DNA of 64,000 bases from Allobosea sp039673065 (GTDB taxonomy: Bacteria; Pseudomonadota; Alphaproteobacteria; Rhizobiales; Beijerinckiaceae), in assembly GCF_039673065.1 (NCBI RefSeq), contig NZ_JBDJKW010000001.1:496001-560000 (forward strand). Reading direction: 5' to 3'. Positions within the stretch are counted from its first letter, which is position 1. Each line of letters starts with the position of its first letter. Both the position numbers and the translations under genes were made by a program. Positions 15,923-25,188 of the stretch are shown in pieces. The notes beneath the pieces are model-generated. The model was not told where the DNA came from. It did not search any database and saw nothing but the letters and a program-made list of their open reading frames with translations.

Positions 15923-16654
15923 ATGACGGCAGCCGGCGGCCCCCGCAAGGCGATCCCCGACGAGGCGCCCCATATCCTGGTGGTCGACGACGACCGGCGC
16001 CTGCGCGACCTGCTCGCCCGCTTCCTCGGCGACAACGGCTATCGGGTCACCACCGCCGCCAATGCGGCCGAAGCCGATTCGCGCCTGGCGAGCCTGGTCT
16101 TCGACGCCATCGTGCTCGACATCATGATGCCGGGCGAGAACGGCTTCGACTTCGCGCGGCGCCTGCGCAAGGGCATGCAGGTGCCGATCCTGATGCTCAC
16201 CGCCCGCTCCGATTCCGGCGACCGCATCACCGGGCTGGAGATCGGTGTCGACGACTATCTCGCCAAGCCCTTCGAACCGCGCGAGCTGATCCTGCGGCTC
16301 GGCAACATCCTGCGGCGCAATCCGCAGCCGGAGGCGCCAGTGGCCGCCGCCCGGCCGGACCATGTCCGCTTCGGCCCCTTCGTCTTCGGGCTGGCCCGCG
16401 GCGAACTGCGCCAGGGCGAGGACTTCATCCGCCTGACTGAGCGCGAGCGCGAGATCCTGACCGCGCTGGCCGAGCGCGCCGGCGAGCACGTGCCGCGCGA
16501 GCAGCTCGCCGCGCAGGGCTCGGCCGCCAACGACCGCACCATCGATGTGCAGATCAACCGCCTGCGCCGCAAGATCGAGCGCGACCCGGCCGACCCGCTC
16601 TATCTCCAGACCGTGCGCGGCGTCGGCTACCGCCTCGTCACGGACAGGGCCTGA
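15923..16654 (+). CDS. OmpR/PhoB-family response regulator (PetR-like)
   Basis: A 243-residue two-domain regulator. The receiver domain (about 17-130) has the acidic pocket VVDDDRR, the phospho-accepting Asp66 in FDAIVLDIMMPG, the conserved Thr in MLTARS and Lys115 in YLAKPFEP. The C-terminal winged helix (about 150-240) has the recognition helix NDRTIDVQINRLRRKIE. It lies 5 bp upstream of a histidine kinase gene, its likely partner. Placement after a MarR gene recalls petPR. Confidence 0.92.
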   Translation: MTAAGGPRKAIPDEAPHILVVDDDRRLRDLLARFLGDNGYRVTTAANAAEADSRLASLVFDAIVLDIMMPGENGFDFARRLRKGMQVPILMLTARSDSGDRITGLEIGVDDYLAKPFEPRELILRLGNILRRNPQPEAPVAAARPDHVRFGPFVFGLARGELRQGEDFIRLTEREREILTALAERAGEHVPREQLAAQGSAANDRTIDVQINRLRRKIERDPADPLYLQTVRGVGYRLVTDRA

Positions 16655-16659
16655 GGCGC

Positions 16660-18120
16660 GTGGCCTCGGCCTCGCCCTGGCGCATGATCGCCCCGCTCGC
16701 CGCCCGCACCGGGCGCGGGCTGATGGCGCTGCTCGCCCCGCTCGGCCGGCTCGTCGCCCATGTCTTCGCCTATCTCTTCGCCCCGGTGAAGCGGCTGTTC
16801 GACCCGCCGGCGCGCGCACTCGCCCGCATCATGCCCAAGGGGCTCTATCCGCGCGCGATGGTCATCGTCATCGCCCCCGTGGTGCTGCTGCAATCGGTGA
16901 TCGCTTATGTCTTCATGGAGCGACACTGGCAGACGGTGACCCAGCGCCTCTCCTCCTCGGTCTCCTCCGAGATCGCTGTGCTGATCGACGTCTATGAGAG
17001 CTATCCGCAGGACAAGGAGGGCAACGTCCTCGGCCGCATCGCCGAGGAGCGGCTCGGCATGGATGTCGAGATTTTGCCCGATGCCGATCTGCCTCCGCCG
17101 GGCCCCCGCCCCTTCTTCTCGCTGCTCGACAACGCGCTTTCGACCGAGCTCAGCCAGCAGGTCAAGCGCCCGTTCTGGCTCGACACGGTCGGCCGCTCCA
17201 GCCTGATCGAGATCCGGGTCAAACTCGGCAAGGACGTGATGCGGATCCTGACCCGCCGCAACCAAGCCTATGCCTCGAACAGCCACATCTTCCTGCTCTG
17301 GATGATCGGCACTTCGCTGATCCTGCTCACCATCGCCGTGCTGTTCATGCGCAACCAGATCCGGCCGATCCTGCGGCTCGCCGATGCGGCGGAGGCCTTC
17401 GGCAAGGGCCGCGAGGCCGATTTCCGCCCGCGCGGCGCCCGCGAGGTCCGGCGCGCCGGCAACGCCTTCATCGAGATGAAGCGGCGCGTCGAGCGCTCCA
17501 TGGGCGAGCGCACCATGATGCTCAACGGCGTCAGCCACGATCTGCGCACCATCCTCACCCGCTTCAAGCTCTCGCTGGCGCTGCTCGAGCGCTCGCCCGA
17601 TCTCGAGGCGATCGAGAAGGACGTCGACGAGATGAGCCGCATGCTGGAGGCCTATCTCGCCTTCGCGCGCGGCGACGCCGGCGAGGCGGCGGTGGAGACC
17701 GATATCCGTGCCCTGCTCGAGGAGCTCAAGGCCGATGCCGAGCGCCAGGGCCACCAGACCACCCTCTCGGTGGTCGGCGACCCGCTGGTGGTGATCCGGC
17801 CCGACGCGGTGCGCCGCCTGCTCACCAATCTCGTCTCCAACGCTGCCCGCTTCGGCGACCGCATCGCCATCGGCGCCACCCATGACGCGCGCTACCTGAT
17901 CGTCATGGTCGACGATGACGGGCCCGGCATCGCGCCCGAGCTGCGCGAGGACGTGTTCAAGCCGTTCTTCCGCCTCGACGAATCCCGCAATGTCGACGGC
18001 GGCGGCACCGGGCTCGGCCTCGCCATCGCCCGCGACATCGCCCGCGCCCATGGCGGCGACGTCATCCTGTCGGATTCTCCGCTCGGCGGCCTGCGCGCCA
18101 CCGTCAGGTTGCCGGTCTAG
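16660..18120 (+). CDS. Membrane sensor histidine kinase
   Basis: A 486-residue kinase starting at GTG 16660, 5 bp after its response regulator. A long cytoplasmic N-tail is followed by TM1 (about 66-86), a periplasmic sensor of about 120 residues with a Pro-rich stretch, TM2 (about 210-230), HAMP, the phospho-accepting His293 in GVSHDLRTILTR, and a HATPase domain with VDDDGPGIAP and GGGTGLGLAIARD. All catalytic boxes look intact. The signal is unknown. Confidence 0.92.
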   Translation: MASASPWRMIAPLAARTGRGLMALLAPLGRLVAHVFAYLFAPVKRLFDPPARALARIMPKGLYPRAMVIVIAPVVLLQSVIAYVFMERHWQTVTQRLSSSVSSEIAVLIDVYESYPQDKEGNVLGRIAEERLGMDVEILPDADLPPPGPRPFFSLLDNALSTELSQQVKRPFWLDTVGRSSLIEIRVKLGKDVMRILTRRNQAYASNSHIFLLWMIGTSLILLTIAVLFMRNQIRPILRLADAAEAFGKGREADFRPRGAREVRRAGNAFIEMKRRVERSMGERTMMLNGVSHDLRTILTRFKLSLALLERSPDLEAIEKDVDEMSRMLEAYLAFARGDAGEAAVETDIRALLEELKADAERQGHQTTLSVVGDPLVVIRPDAVRRLLTNLVSNAARFGDRIAIGATHDARYLIVMVDDDGPGIAPELREDVFKPFFRLDESRNVDGGGTGLGLAIARDIARAHGGDVILSDSPLGGLRATVRLPV

Positions 18121-18260
18121 CGAGCCGTCTCACCGGCCGCGCGCAGGCTGATGAAATATCGGCGTTCAGGCCCGTCGCACCCACTGGCGGACGCTCGCGA
18201 TCGGCGCGATTGTCGCACGTTGCGGCCCCGGCCCGTGGCCGCCGTGCAGAGGACACGTCC

Positions 18261-18950
18261 ATGCCGGCCTTCCCCAAAATGCTCGCAGTCCTGGCCCTGC
18301 TGCTCGCGCCCGTCGGCGCCCGTGCCGAGGAGGTCGTCGATCTCGGCGGCTTCTTCGGCGGCGGCAAGGCGCTTCTCAACAAGCCTGCCGGCAAGGCGCG
18401 TGCCGGCGTGATCCTGCTCACCGGCGGCGACGGCAATATCGGCATCGGCGCCGACGGCACCGTGCAGCGCAGCGGCAACTGGATCGTCCGGACCCGCGGC
18501 GACTATGCCCGCAGCGGCATCGCCAGCCTCGTCCTGGACGGCGGGGCCGACCCCAACAAGGCGATCGCGATGATGCGCGAGATCGCGCCGCGGGTGATCG
18601 TCGTGGCGATGAGCCGGGGTGCCCTCAAGGTCGCCTCCACCCTGCCTTCGCGGCCGGACGGCATCGTCTTCGCCTCGGCCATGCTGGAGGAGGCGCGCCC
18701 GGCGCTCGGTGACGCGGCTGCGCTGCCGCCCATGCTGATCATCCAGCACCGCAAGGACAGCTGCCGGGTGTCGCTTCCGGAAGGGGCGGAGGCGTTCAAG
18801 GCCTGGGCCGGCCCGCGGGCGCGGCTGGTCTGGGTCGACGGGGGCAGTTCGACCGGCAATCCCTGCCAGGCCCGGGCCTATCACGGCTTCGTCGGGCGCG
18901 AGGGCGCGGTCGTCTCGGCGATCACCGGCTTCGCCGGCTCGCTGCGCTGA
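18261..18950 (+). CDS. Secreted alpha/beta-hydrolase-like protein
   Basis: A 229-residue protein with a signal peptide (residues 1-22, ending ARAEE). The remainder looks like an alpha/beta-hydrolase core: ILLTGGDGNIG after the first strand, a nucleophile-elbow-like VAMSRGALK (Ala-Met-Ser-Arg-Gly in place of GxSxG) near residue 117, and a C-terminal YHGF that could supply the catalytic His. Cys residues near the C-terminus may pair. Substrate and exact family are unknown. The ATG at 18261 has AGAGGAC upstream. Confidence 0.65.
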   Translation: MPAFPKMLAVLALLLAPVGARAEEVVDLGGFFGGGKALLNKPAGKARAGVILLTGGDGNIGIGADGTVQRSGNWIVRTRGDYARSGIASLVLDGGADPNKAIAMMREIAPRVIVVAMSRGALKVASTLPSRPDGIVFASAMLEEARPALGDAAALPPMLIIQHRKDSCRVSLPEGAEAFKAWAGPRARLVWVDGGSSTGNPCQARAYHGFVGREGAVVSAITGFAGSLR

Positions 18951-18983
18951 GGCTCGCCGGACCACGCAGCGGCGGCAGGCCGC

Positions 18984-19340
18984 TCAGAACAGCCTGGCGC
19001 CCTGCGGCACGTCCTGGTCGGGCGCGATCAGCACGACCTCGCCCTCGGCATCCGGCACGCCGAGGGTCAGCACCTCGGACATGAACTTGCCGATCTGCCG
19101 CGGCGGGAAGTTGACCACCGCCAGCACCTGCCGGCCCGGGAGATCCTCGGGCCGGTAATGGCGGGTGATCTGGGCCGAGGAGCGCTTGCGGCCGATCGTG
19201 CCGCCGAAGTCGATCACGAGCTTGATCGCCGGCTTGCGCGCTTCGGGATAGGGCTCCGCCTCGACGATCGTGCCGACGCGGATGTCCACCTTGAGGAAAT
19301 CATCGAATACGATCGGGGCGGCGAGCTCGTCGGACGCCAT
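18984..19340 (-). CDS. csaA: tRNA-binding protein CsaA
   Basis: A 118-residue OB-fold protein matching CsaA, related to the tRNA-binding domain of methionyl- and phenylalanyl-tRNA synthetases. DFLKVDIRVGTIVEAE is near the N-terminus, RKRSSAQITRHY near residue 52 and VVNFPPRQIGKFMSEVL near residue 75. CsaA binds tRNA and has been described as a secretion chaperone in Bacillus. Its ATG (19340) is 2 bp after the chemoreceptor stop (19343), so translation is probably coupled, although no functional link is known. Confidence 0.92.
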   Translation of the reverse strand: MASDELAAPIVFDDFLKVDIRVGTIVEAEPYPEARKPAIKLVIDFGGTIGRKRSSAQITRHYRPEDLPGRQVLAVVNFPPRQIGKFMSEVLTLGVPDAEGEVVLIAPDQDVPQGARLF

Positions 19341-19342
19341 GC

Positions 19343-21424
19343 TCAGAACTCCTCCCAGCCGCTATCGGCTTCGTTGACCACCGATTTGCGGGCGGGTGCG
19401 GCCGGCGGTTTGGCCGGCGGCGCGACGCGCGCCATGCGGTTCGCCATCGCCTTGAGCGCCGCGACCTCGGCGGTCGCCGCCGCCGAGACCGGCGCGGAGA
19501 TCGCAGGCGCAGCGGCAGGCTTGGCCACGGGGTTGGCCACCGGGTTGGCCACGGAAGCGGCGACCGTCTTGGCCGCGGGCGCGGAGGCAGCATGCGCCGC
19601 CGCATCGGCACCGAGGCGGAAATGTCCGAGCAGCCTGGCGAGCCTGTCGGCCTCCTGCAGCAGCGACTGCGAGGCGGCGGTCGACTGCTCGGCCATGGCG
19701 GCGTTCTGCTGCGTCGCCTGGTCCATGTCGTTGACGGCGCCGTTGACCTCCTGCAGGCCGGCGGCCTGCTCCTGCGCCGCCGAGGAGATCTCGGCGACCA
19801 GCGAGGCGACGCGGGTGATCTCGCCCGACATCCGGGTCAGGGCGCTGCCGGTCTGGCCGACCAGCGACACGCCCTTCTCGACCTCCTCGAACGAGGCCGC
19901 GATCAGCCCCTTGATCTCCTTGGCAGCCGCGGCGGAACGCTGCGCCAGGGCCCGAACCTCGGAGGCGACCACGGCGAAGCCCTTGCCGGCCTCGCCGGCG
20001 CGCGCCGCCTCGACGCTGGCGTTGAGCGCCAGCAGGTTGGTCTGGAAAGCGATCTCGTCGATGACGCCGACGATCTGCGAGATTTCCTGCGCCGAGCGCT
20101 CGATCCCGCCCATCGCGGCGACCGCGTCGCGCACGATCTGGCCGGACTGCTCGGCCTCGCTCTTGACCTGGATCGTCGCGCTGTTGGCCTGGCGCGCGCC
20201 CTCGGCGGTCTGGCGCACGGTGGCGGTCAGCTGATCGAGGGCAGACGCCGTCTCCTCGACCGAGGAGGCCTGCTGCTCGGTGCGGTTGGCGAGGTCGTCG
20301 GCCGCCTGGCGGATCTCGCCCGCGCCGGTCTTCATGCTGTCGGCGTTGCTGGCGATCTGGCGCATGGTGCGCTCGAGATGCGCCATGGCGGCGTTGAAAT
20401 CGCCCTTGAGCTTGGCGTATTCGGCGCTGAACGACGCCTCGATGCGGTAGGTCAGCTCGCCGGCCGTCAGCCGGTCGAGCCCCTCGCCCAGCGCCTCGAC
20501 CACCACGGCCTGCTTGCGGGCCTCCTCGCTGCGCTGCGCCTCGTTGAGGGTGCGTTCGGCGTCGGCGACGCGGCGGTGCTCGCCCGCCTCGCTCTCGGCC
20601 TGTGCCTTCTCGGCCTCGATGCGGCGCTTCTCGACGGCGGCGTCGCGGAAGACCTCGAGCGAACGGGCCATCTCGCCGATCGAATCATGGCGCTCGCGAT
20701 GCGCGATCTCGACCGCGAGATCGCCGGCGGCGAGCCCGGTCGCGGCCTCCGACAGGCTGGAGAGCATGCCTGCCGCGCGGCGGCTGAGCAGGAAGACCAC
20801 AGCGAACAGCAGCAGCGACAGCGGGACCAACACCATCGCCACCTTCAGCGTCGTGGTGATGAAGGCGCGGTTGACGTCGTGGATGTGCATGCCGGCGCCG
20901 ACGGCCCACTGCCACTCAGGTACGCCGACGACATAGGAGATCTTCAGCGACGGGTCGCTGTCGCCCGGCTTGACCCATTGATATTCGATATAGCCGGAGC
21001 CATCGGCCTTGGCGATGTCGATCATCTTGCGGACGAACAGCAGCCCGGTCGGATCGGCGAGGGTCGACATGTCGGTGCCGACGAGCTTCGGGCTGGCATG
21101 GGCGATGTTGATGCCGTCATAGCGGATGACGAACACGTAGTTGCCGTTGTCGAAGCGGGCATTGGTCACCGCGTCGATGGCGAGCTTGCGCGCCGACGCC
21201 TCATCGAGCTCGCCCTTCTTCACCCGTGCGACATAGGCGGCGATGGTCGAGGCGGCGGCGTCGACCGAGCTGGTCACCTCGGCCCGCTTCAACGCGACCA
21301 TGTCCTTGCGCGCCTCGTAGAGGGTCACGCCGCCGCAGGAGGCCGCCAGCATGGCACCGAGCACGGCCACCAGGGCGAAGGACTGACCGATCGACAAGGA
21401 TCGGAGGGCTTTGAGCACAGGCAT
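19343..21424 (-). CDS. Methyl-accepting chemotaxis protein with single Cache domain
   Basis: A 693-residue transducer. TM1 is at about 13-34 and a periplasmic sCache_2-type sensor at about 40-190 (FDNGNYVFVIRYDGINIAH, GVPEWQWAVGAGMH). TM2 is at about 193-213, followed by HAMP, and the signalling hairpin tip has IDEIAFQTNLLALNASVEAA and GFAVVASEVRALAQRS. After an Ala/Pro-rich linker it ends in GWEEF, which fits the xWxxF pentapeptide that tethers CheR/CheB. The ATG at 21424 is preferred over a start at 21454. No other chemotaxis genes are in the window. Confidence 0.93.
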   Translation of the reverse strand: MPVLKALRSLSIGQSFALVAVLGAMLAASCGGVTLYEARKDMVALKRAEVTSSVDAAASTIAAYVARVKKGELDEASARKLAIDAVTNARFDNGNYVFVIRYDGINIAHASPKLVGTDMSTLADPTGLLFVRKMIDIAKADGSGYIEYQWVKPGDSDPSLKISYVVGVPEWQWAVGAGMHIHDVNRAFITTTLKVAMVLVPLSLLLFAVVFLLSRRAAGMLSSLSEAATGLAAGDLAVEIAHRERHDSIGEMARSLEVFRDAAVEKRRIEAEKAQAESEAGEHRRVADAERTLNEAQRSEEARKQAVVVEALGEGLDRLTAGELTYRIEASFSAEYAKLKGDFNAAMAHLERTMRQIASNADSMKTGAGEIRQAADDLANRTEQQASSVEETASALDQLTATVRQTAEGARQANSATIQVKSEAEQSGQIVRDAVAAMGGIERSAQEISQIVGVIDEIAFQTNLLALNASVEAARAGEAGKGFAVVASEVRALAQRSAAAAKEIKGLIAASFEEVEKGVSLVGQTGSALTRMSGEITRVASLVAEISSAAQEQAAGLQEVNGAVNDMDQATQQNAAMAEQSTAASQSLLQEADRLARLLGHFRLGADAAAHAASAPAAKTVAASVANPVANPVAKPAAAPAISAPVSAAATAEVAALKAMANRMARVAPPAKPPAAPARKSVVNEADSGWEEF

Positions 21425-21518
21425 CGCAAGGTCCAGTCGGTACAGGCATCGCACCCTCCCCGACCGGACACTAACGTCAGCTTAATATCGCCATGCTCTC
21501 GCCACGAATCAGCCGCGC

Positions 21519-22247
21519 TCAGATCGCGACGGCGTAGTCGTCGGGCGCCTCGGGCTGCATGCGCTCGCGCCGGCGCCGCTCGCGCCGGCCGCCGCAGAGC
21601 GCCCGTGCCAGCCCGCGCAGCGGAGCGGTCAGCCGGTGCACGTCCTCGACGCGCGCCATCACGCGGGCCGCCGTCTTCAGTTCGGCGTCGAGCTTGGCCA
21701 TGGTGCGCGACAGCTCCGGCTCGTCGTCGACCAGCCAGGTTTCCATCACCCGGCTCATCAGCAGGACGGCACCGCGCGCCCGCACCGAGCCGAGCGAATC
21801 CTCGGTCGGGATGCCGGCGGAAGCCAGCATGTAGCGCCAGGAATTGGTGGCGCTGCGGCCGAAGGCGGCCAGCGCCAGCGGGTCGCGCCGCAATGCGACG
21901 AGCGCCGAACGCAGGCCGGCCTTGTAGGGCGCCAGCGCATCGAGGCGGCGCATCACCAGATCGAACATGCGCTCGCGATAGCTTTCGTCGCGCAGATCGT
22001 CCGAATTGCCGGCGAGAACGGCCTCGTCGGCCATGCGCGTCAGCCCGCCGAGGATAGCGAGCTTGGAGGGGAAGAGATTGCGCATCTCGGCGAGGCCGAT
22101 CCCGGCCTCCTGCGCGATGTCGGGCAGCTCGATCGTGTCCCAGTCGCGGCTGGCCGCGAGCCGGAACAGCGCCTCGACGACGGCGCGGCGCGGGTCCGGG
22201 CGGGCGGCCCCGCCGGTGGCTTCGGACGAAACGGGCTTGCTGGCCAT
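21519..22247 (-). CDS. TetR family transcriptional regulator
   Basis: A 242-residue protein. The N-terminal helix-turn-helix (about 20-65) reads LFRLAASRDWDTIELPDIAQ then AGIGLAEMRNLFPSK, a typical TetR DNA-binding domain. The C-terminal ligand or dimerisation part ends in an Arg-rich patch (GGRRERRRRERM) and DDYAVAI. It stands between the chemoreceptor gene and proC, all on the minus strand, with sizeable gaps, so a shared operon is unlikely. The ligand is unknown. Confidence 0.83.
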   Translation of the reverse strand: MASKPVSSEATGGAARPDPRRAVVEALFRLAASRDWDTIELPDIAQEAGIGLAEMRNLFPSKLAILGGLTRMADEAVLAGNSDDLRDESYRERMFDLVMRRLDALAPYKAGLRSALVALRRDPLALAAFGRSATNSWRYMLASAGIPTEDSLGSVRARGAVLLMSRVMETWLVDDEPELSRTMAKLDAELKTAARVMARVEDVHRLTAPLRGLARALCGGRRERRRRERMQPEAPDDYAVAI

Positions 22248-22402
22248 GGCTCTCTCCTTCGCGAAGGGCTGCTGTCGGAAAGCTGGGCCTCGTCGCGGCC
22301 GGGCGCAAGCCGGCGCGCTGTCGCGGCGCGCGTGGCCGGAGCCGGGAGGCCCGTTCCCGAGCCTCCCTCTCTAGGCTGCCGATGCGGCAGCGCGATGGCG
22401 GC

Positions 22403-23221
22403 TCAGCCGGCCAGTTCCTCGGCGCGCTTCTTGGCGGCGGCGACGGCGCGGCGCAGCAGCGGCGGCATGCCGTCCTGCTCGGCCATCAGCACCGCGAGCG
22501 CCGCGGCGGTGGTGCCGCCCGGCGAGGTCACGTTCTGGCGCAGGGTGGCGGGGGAGAGATCCGACTGGAACAGCAATTCGCCGGCACCTTCGACCGTGGC
22601 GCGCGCCAGCCGCTCGGCGAGGTCCGCCGGCAGGCCGACCGCGGCACCGGCCGCCGCCATGCACTCGACCAGATGGAAGACATAGGCCGGGCCCGAGCCG
22701 GAGACCGCGGTCACCGCGTCGATCAGCCCCTCGCTCTCCAGCCATTCGACCTTGCCGACGCCGGCGAGCAGCTGGTCGGCCATGGCGCGCTGCGCCGCGC
22801 TGACGCCCGGGCCGGCCGCGGCGGCGGTGATACCGCGCCCGACCGAGGCCGGCAGGTTCGGCATGGCGCGCACCATCGCGCCGGCATTCGGCAGGCGCTG
22901 GCCGAGATCGCCCAGCGTCTTGCCGGCGAGCACCGAGATCAGCAGCGTGCCGGGGCCGATCAGCGCCTGCACCGAAGGCGCCGCGGTGTCGAGCATCTGC
23001 GGCTTGGTCGCCAGCACCACGACCTCGGCCGGGGCGGGCTTCGCCGGGTTGACGTTCATGCCCTTCTCGGCGGCCAGGGCCGACATCGCCTCGCCGATAT
23101 GCGGATCGATCAGGGTGATGCGATGGCCTTCGAGGCCGAGCTTGACCCAGCCCTCGAGCATGGCGCCGCCCATCTTCCCGGCACCGACGAGGACGAGCGA
23201 CTGCGGAAGCTGGCTGGACAT
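22403..23221 (-). CDS. proC: Pyrroline-5-carboxylate reductase
   Basis: A 272-residue Rossmann enzyme that performs the last step of proline synthesis, reducing pyrroline-5-carboxylate with NAD(P)H. LVLVGAGKMGGAMLEGW is at the N-terminus, VRAMPNLPASVGRG near residue 115, the substrate loop AVSGSGPAYVFH near residue 170 and the C-terminal signature LRQNVTSPGGTTAAAL near residue 230. Length and motifs are normal. The YbjN gene lies 106 bp upstream on the same strand. Confidence 0.95.
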   Translation of the reverse strand: MSSQLPQSLVLVGAGKMGGAMLEGWVKLGLEGHRITLIDPHIGEAMSALAAEKGMNVNPAKPAPAEVVVLATKPQMLDTAAPSVQALIGPGTLLISVLAGKTLGDLGQRLPNAGAMVRAMPNLPASVGRGITAAAAGPGVSAAQRAMADQLLAGVGKVEWLESEGLIDAVTAVSGSGPAYVFHLVECMAAAGAAVGLPADLAERLARATVEGAGELLFQSDLSPATLRQNVTSPGGTTAAALAVLMAEQDGMPPLLRRAVAAAKKRAEELAG

Positions 23222-23327
23222 GGCGAATTCCTGTTTCGGCTGGGCGTGTCTGGACGCGGCGCGGCGCGTGCCGCCCAGAAAGCCCCGCGCCGCGCCGGGG
23301 TCAAGCCCGCGCGACGACGCGCCCGGC

Positions 23328-23834
23328 TCAGGCCTCGCCCATCGTCTCCAGCATCGCGCCTTCGAGGCCTTCGCGGGCGGTCTTGCCGGCCCAGACCACG
23401 AACTGGAAGGCCTGGTAATAGCGCTCGCAGGCCTCGACGGCCGCCTTGATCAGCGCCGCCGCCTGTTCCGCGGTCGGCTCCGCCCCACCCGAGAGCAGCA
23501 GCGCGTGGCGGTAGACCGCGACGTTCTCCGAGCTCCACAGGTCGAAATGGCCGAGCCAGAGCTGCTCGTTGATCAGGCCGATCAGCGTCATCACCTCGGG
23601 GCGGCGACGCTCGGGGATCTTGAGGTCGAAACCGCAGGCGACATGGATCGCCTCGACATCCGACAGCCAGGTGATCGCGACGTGATACTCGGTCCAGCCG
23701 CCGGTCACCGAGACCGAGAGCTCGTCGTCGCCGTCGCGGTCGAAGCTCCAGCTGTTGATGGCCGCGAGATGCTCGATCAGGTCGAGAGGGTTGGAAGGGC
23801 GTTCGAAGTCGGTGTCCAGATCAAGATCCATCAT
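23328..23834 (-). CDS. YbjN domain-containing protein
   Basis: A 168-residue acidic protein. It starts at ATG 23834 or the adjacent ATG 23831. Typical YbjN features include NPLDLIEHLAAINSWSFDR near the N-terminus, SVTGGWTEYHV near residue 45 and EVMTLIGLINEQLWLGHFD near residue 80. YbjN resembles type III secretion chaperone folds and is linked to stress and motility in enterobacteria; its role here is unknown. The neighbours proC (downstream) and ubiK (upstream) are on the same strand, an arrangement familiar in Hyphomicrobiales. Confidence 0.85.
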   Translation of the reverse strand: MMDLDLDTDFERPSNPLDLIEHLAAINSWSFDRDGDDELSVSVTGGWTEYHVAITWLSDVEAIHVACGFDLKIPERRRPEVMTLIGLINEQLWLGHFDLWSSENVAVYRHALLLSGGAEPTAEQAAALIKAAVEACERYYQAFQFVVWAGKTAREGLEGAMLETMGEA

Positions 23835-24151
23835 GCCCAGGGTCCAACCGCCGGAGGCCTGTGGCGCTCCGGCACGTTCGAGAACGGGAACACGGCGACT
23901 GGAAAAGCTCGGAGAACGCAACCCGACCTGGCTGCCGCTGACGGCCCGCCATCCGCCGGAAGCGCCGTTTTGGGCGGCAGTCCCGACGAATCACCTCTCT
24001 TCATCGACGATAGCGCCGGATTCACGACGAACCCAACACGCGACGCAGGCTCTGCGGATTCGACCCTGCGCTCAATCCCCGAACCGGACTGTCCACAAGG
24101 CTGACGGACCTTGCGGCAACAACCGCCCCGGACCTTACGGTCCTGCTCCGG
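23835..24151. other. Intergenic region upstream of the YbjN gene, no gene seen
   Basis: 317 bp between ubiK and ybjN (both minus). It has several in-frame stops in all frames and no convincing start with a ribosome site. A short inverted repeat, GGACCTTACGGTCC (24130-24143), lies just after the ubiK stop but lacks a T run. Promoter elements for ybjN probably lie here, but I cannot point to them. Confidence 0.45.
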
Positions 24152-24406
24152 TCAGCCCTGGCCGGCCTTGGCCTCGAGCGCGGCGAGGCGCGCGGCGAGC
24201 CGGTCGTTCTCCTCGCGGGCGAGCAGCGCCATCTCGCGCACCGCCTCGAACTCCTCGCGGGTGACCACGTCCATGTCGCGCAGGAGACGCTCGATCTGCG
24301 TCTTCACCACGGTCTCGACCTCGCGGCGCACGCCCTGGGCGGCGCCGGCGGCGTCGGTGGCGAGACGGGCGATGTCGTCGAGGATGCGGTTGCTGGTACT
24401 GACCAT
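24152..24406 (-). CDS. ubiK: Ubiquinone biosynthesis accessory factor UbiK (BMFP)
   Basis: An 84-residue mostly helical protein. The N-terminal amphipathic helix binds membranes (ILDDIARLATDAAGAAQGVR) and the C-terminal coiled coil is ALLAREENDRLAARLAALEA. UbiK/YqiC proteins trimerise and help the Ubi enzyme complex in aerobic ubiquinone synthesis. The ATG at 24406 has AGGAGT 9 bases upstream. Confidence 0.9.
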   Translation of the reverse strand: MVSTSNRILDDIARLATDAAGAAQGVRREVETVVKTQIERLLRDMDVVTREEFEAVREMALLAREENDRLAARLAALEAKAGQG

Positions 24407-24624
24407 CGGAATGACTCCTGCGCTGCGGCACCCTGCGCTTGCGCGCGCTCCGCGCCGTCCAGATGCGCAGCAGATATGGCGAAGCCACCGCCCCAGCGCA
24501 ATCGTGCCCCGTCCACGGCGCCGGCGGGCTGCGAACTGGACCGGGCGGGAATCAGGGCCTAGAACGGGCGGCGCAGGAGAGTTTCCGTCAAACAAGGCCC
24601 GCGTCGCAGCGGGCGGGAGGCGAC

Positions 24625-25149
24625 ATGTCGATTCCTTCTCGTGGCCTCGTGCGCGGCGCCGTCCTGGGCCCTGCGCTCGCCCTGGCGCTGGCCGGCTGCC
24701 AGGAAACCACCACCGCGGCGCGTCCGCGCGTCGATGCGCCCGGCATTCCGGTCTCGGTGCACAGCATTTCCGGCGCGCCGACGCAGGTGACCACCGCCTT
24801 CGCCAGCCTGCTCGGCGAGGCCGCGGCCGAGCGCAAGATGGAGATCGTGCCCGGCGACAAGCCCGCGCGTTTCCGGGTGCGCGGCTACCTCACCGCCCAG
24901 CCGACCGAAGACGGCCAGACCGCCCTCGCCTTCGTCTGGGACGTCTATGACGAGAAGCGCAAGCGCGCCCAGCGCGTGCAGGGCGAGAGCATCGGCCGGC
25001 GCAGCGGCGGCGGCGATCCCTGGTCCGGCATCGACCAGACCATCGTCGCCAAGGCGGCCTCCGATTCGATGGACGCGATCGCCGGCTTCCTGACCACAAG
25101 CCCGTCCGGCCCAGCCGAAGGCACGCGCACCGCCAAGGCCACGGACTGA
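24625..25149 (+). CDS. Small putative lipoprotein of unknown function
   Basis: A 174-residue protein with a lipoprotein signal: residues 1-25 with the lipobox LAGC, Cys25 being the predicted lipidation site. The mature part begins QETTTAARPRVD and has a compact domain with VRGYLTAQPTEDGQTALAF and VWDVYDEKRKRAQRV. It ends in a disordered Ser/Pro/Thr tail. The family is unrecognised by name. The ATG at 24625 has GGGAGG upstream. It stands divergent from ubiK. Confidence 0.75.
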   Translation: MSIPSRGLVRGAVLGPALALALAGCQETTTAARPRVDAPGIPVSVHSISGAPTQVTTAFASLLGEAAAERKMEIVPGDKPARFRVRGYLTAQPTEDGQTALAFVWDVYDEKRKRAQRVQGESIGRRSGGGDPWSGIDQTIVAKAASDSMDAIAGFLTTSPSGPAEGTRTAKATD

Positions 25150-25188
25150 CGAAGCCGCTGACCGACGCAGTCACGCACTGAACGCTTC

